Origin: Lachnoclostridium sp. UBA903
Lineage (GTDB): Bacteria > Bacillota > Clostridia > Lachnospirales > Lachnospiraceae
Assembly: GCA_002294045.1 (NCBI GenBank)
Contig: DBEP01000052.1
Span: 1 to 14,242 of the forward strand
DNA length: 14,242 nt
Direction: 5' to 3'
Shown here: positions 12,850 through 14,242 of the stretch, one piece after another
How positions within the stretch are numbered: position 1 is the first letter of the stretch
How the letters are laid out: the number at the start of each line of letters is the position of its first letter
Translations under genes and position numbers: made by a program
The notes under the pieces: model-generated
What the model was told of the DNA's origin: nothing
Database searches by the model: none
What the model saw: the letters and a program-made list of their open reading frames with translations, nothing else

Positions 12850-14184
12850 GTGGATTATGTAGATCAGGTGCTTCAGTCGGTTGTAAAGAAAAACCCGGCT
12901 GAGCCCGAATTCCATCAGGCAGTGAAAGAAGTTTTGGAATCTTTAAGGCCTGCGGTAAAAGCAAACGAAGAAAGATACAGAAGAGAAGCTTTACTGGAAA
13001 GACTGGTAGAACCTGACCGCCAGATTAAATTTAAGGTATCCTGGGTGAATGACCAGGGACAGGTTCAGGTAAACACGGGATACCGGGTACAGTTTAACAA
13101 TGCTATTGGACCTTACAAAGGCGGACTCAGACTGCATCCTTCCGTTAATGTGGGTATTATAAAATTCCTGGGGTTTGAACAGATTTTTAAGAATTCGTTA
13201 ACAGGTCTTCCTATCGGCGGCGCCAAAGGCGGCTCTGATTTTGACCCGAAAGGTAAGTCAGACAGAGAGGTACTTGCTTTTTGTACAAGTTTTATTACGG
13301 AATTGTATAAATACATCGGGGCGGATATGGATGTCCCTGCCGGAGATATAGGTACAGGCGCAAGAGAAATCGGCTATATGTACGGGCAGTATAAAAAGAT
13401 TAAGGGGACTTATGAGGGTGTATTGACAGGAAAAGGTTTAACTTATGGAGGCTCTCTGGTTCGGAAAGAGGCTACGGGCTATGGGCTGCTCTATCTGACG
13501 GAAGAGATGTTAAAATGTAACGGACATGATATAGCAGGAAAGACAGTGGTAATTTCCGGTTCCGGTAATGTGGCAATTTATGCGGCCCAGAAAGCAATCC
13601 AGCTCGGTGCCAGGGTCGTTACGGCCAGTGATTCCAACGGCTGGGTATACGATCCCGATGGTATAGATGTTGAAGTATTGCAGCAGATTAAAGAGGTACG
13701 GCGAGAAAGACTTACGGAATATAAAAAATACAGACCGGAATCAGAATATCATGAAGGCTGCGGCGTATGGAGTGTAAAATGTGATATAGCCCTTCCCTGT
13801 GCCACACAGAACGAGCTGAATTTAGAAGATGCAAAAATACTGGTTTCCAATCAATGCATTGCGGTTGCAGAAGGAGCCAATATGCCAGCCACCTCGGAAG
13901 CCACGGAATATCTGCAGGCACACGGCGTATTATTTGCGCCTGGAAAGGCTGCCAATGCCGGAGGCGTTGCCACGTCGGCCCTGGAGATGTCCCAGAACAG
14001 TGAAAGGCTCAGCTGGACCTTTGAAAAGGTGGATAAAGAATTAAAACAAATCATGCTTTCTATCTTCCATAATATGTCCGATGCCGCCAAACGTTATAAT
14101 GTGGAAGGCGATTATGTATCAGGAGCCAGCATCGCAGGCTTTGAAAAAGTTGCGGATGCCATGATTTCCCAGGGTATCTGGTAG
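12850..14184 (+). CDS. gdhA: NADP-type hexameric glutamate dehydrogenase
   Basis: Catalyses reductive amination of 2-oxoglutarate with ammonium to glutamate and the reverse. At 444 residues it has the length of E. coli and Clostridium GDH. Active-site residues are all present: Lys90 (GPYKGG), Lys114 (IFKNSL), catalytic Lys126 (PIGGAKGGSDFDP) and Asp166 (DVPAGD). The dinucleotide motif is SGSGNVA (236-242). The following strand ends TASDSNG, with Ser where NAD enzymes often carry another residue, and the C-terminal half resembles the NADP-linked E. coli enzyme (ALPCATQNEL, AVAEGANMPAT, LFAPGKAANAGGVATSALEM). NADP preference is therefore likely, so an ammonium-assimilating role is probable. It starts with GTG, has its own promoter, and a terminator hairpin in its leader suggests regulated read-through. 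Confidence 0.95.
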   Translation: MDYVDQVLQSVVKKNPAEPEFHQAVKEVLESLRPAVKANEERYRREALLERLVEPDRQIKFKVSWVNDQGQVQVNTGYRVQFNNAIGPYKGGLRLHPSVNVGIIKFLGFEQIFKNSLTGLPIGGAKGGSDFDPKGKSDREVLAFCTSFITELYKYIGADMDVPAGDIGTGAREIGYMYGQYKKIKGTYEGVLTGKGLTYGGSLVRKEATGYGLLYLTEEMLKCNGHDIAGKTVVISGSGNVAIYAAQKAIQLGARVVTASDSNGWVYDPDGIDVEVLQQIKEVRRERLTEYKKYRPESEYHEGCGVWSVKCDIALPCATQNELNLEDAKILVSNQCIAVAEGANMPATSEATEYLQAHGVLFAPGKAANAGGVATSALEMSQNSERLSWTFEKVDKELKQIMLSIFHNMSDAAKRYNVEGDYVSGASIAGFEKVADAMISQGIW

Positions 14185-14209
14185 AAATAATTCCGCCGGT
14201 TGAAAAGAT

Positions 14210-14234
14210 GGTATAATGTCACAGACATTATACC
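14210..14234. terminator. 11-bp perfect stem-loop after gdhA
   Basis: GGTATAATGTC, loop ACA, GACATTATACC, 25 nt after the stop codon. No U-tract follows in the last eight bases of the window. A likely 3' hairpin of gdhA, or the edge of a longer repeat cut by the window. Confidence 0.5.
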
Positions 14235-14242
14235 CGCGCCGA

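Noticed and set aside
12783..12850. A riboswitch aptamer in the gdhA leader
   Set aside because: Only about 15 nt precede the terminator stem, too short for any aptamer class I know; the terminator itself is kept.
14200..14217. TTGAAA and TATAAT near the right edge as a promoter
   Set aside because: The spacing is only six nt, and the TATAAT is part of a perfect hairpin.

Overview
The window reads as chromosomal DNA of a moderately AT-rich Gram-positive anaerobe, most likely a Lachnospiraceae-type member of the Clostridia. This rests on strong purine-rich ribosome binding sites, sigma-A type promoters, the style of the proteins (class II aldolase, NADP-type hexameric glutamate dehydrogenase, GH130 phosphorylase) and GC-rich palindromic words scattered through AT-rich spacers. 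The genus cannot be fixed from the sequence alone.

Layout. Positions 1-869 (minus) hold the N-terminal part of a Y-family DNA polymerase that runs off the left edge. Next come class II fructose-bisphosphate aldolase (1203-2066), a GH130 beta-mannoside phosphorylase-like gene (2603-3622) and a phosphoglucomutase/phosphomannomutase (4056-5771), all on plus. A minus-strand operon of four genes follows (9996 down to 6177): pspA, a double zinc-ribbon membrane protein, a TPM-domain membrane protein and an SPFH protein with a C-terminal zinc ribbon. This is the content and order of the Bacillus subtilis ydjF-ydjG-ydjH-ydjI envelope-stress operon. Then, on plus, come a LacI-family regulator (10410-11459), a RlmI-like SAM methyltransferase (11756-12634) and glutamate dehydrogenase (12850-14184).

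How they fit. Aldolase, GH130 and the sugar-phosphate mutase form a loose central-carbon neighbourhood: GH130 enzymes release mannose 1-phosphate, which a mutase of this family can move to the 6-phosphate. Each has its own promoter, so they are not one operon. The PspA/SPFH/TPM/zinc-ribbon set is expected to form one membrane-repair complex. The last three genes are separately promoted.

The most unusual material is non-coding. A 173-bp element (5776-5948) has perfect 12-bp terminal inverted repeats and a perfect 8-bp target duplication, and sits on the stop codon of the mutase gene: a non-autonomous MITE-like insertion. A 39-bp core of it recurs at 1014-1052. An intrinsic terminator lies between the glutamate dehydrogenase promoter and its ribosome binding site, which suggests attenuation. 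Five same-strand GTGCA motifs surround the GH130 promoter. A cluster of hairpins fills 3629-3956, and a hairpin lies between pspA and the rest of its operon. No tRNA, rRNA, CRISPR array, phage gene or transposase was seen.
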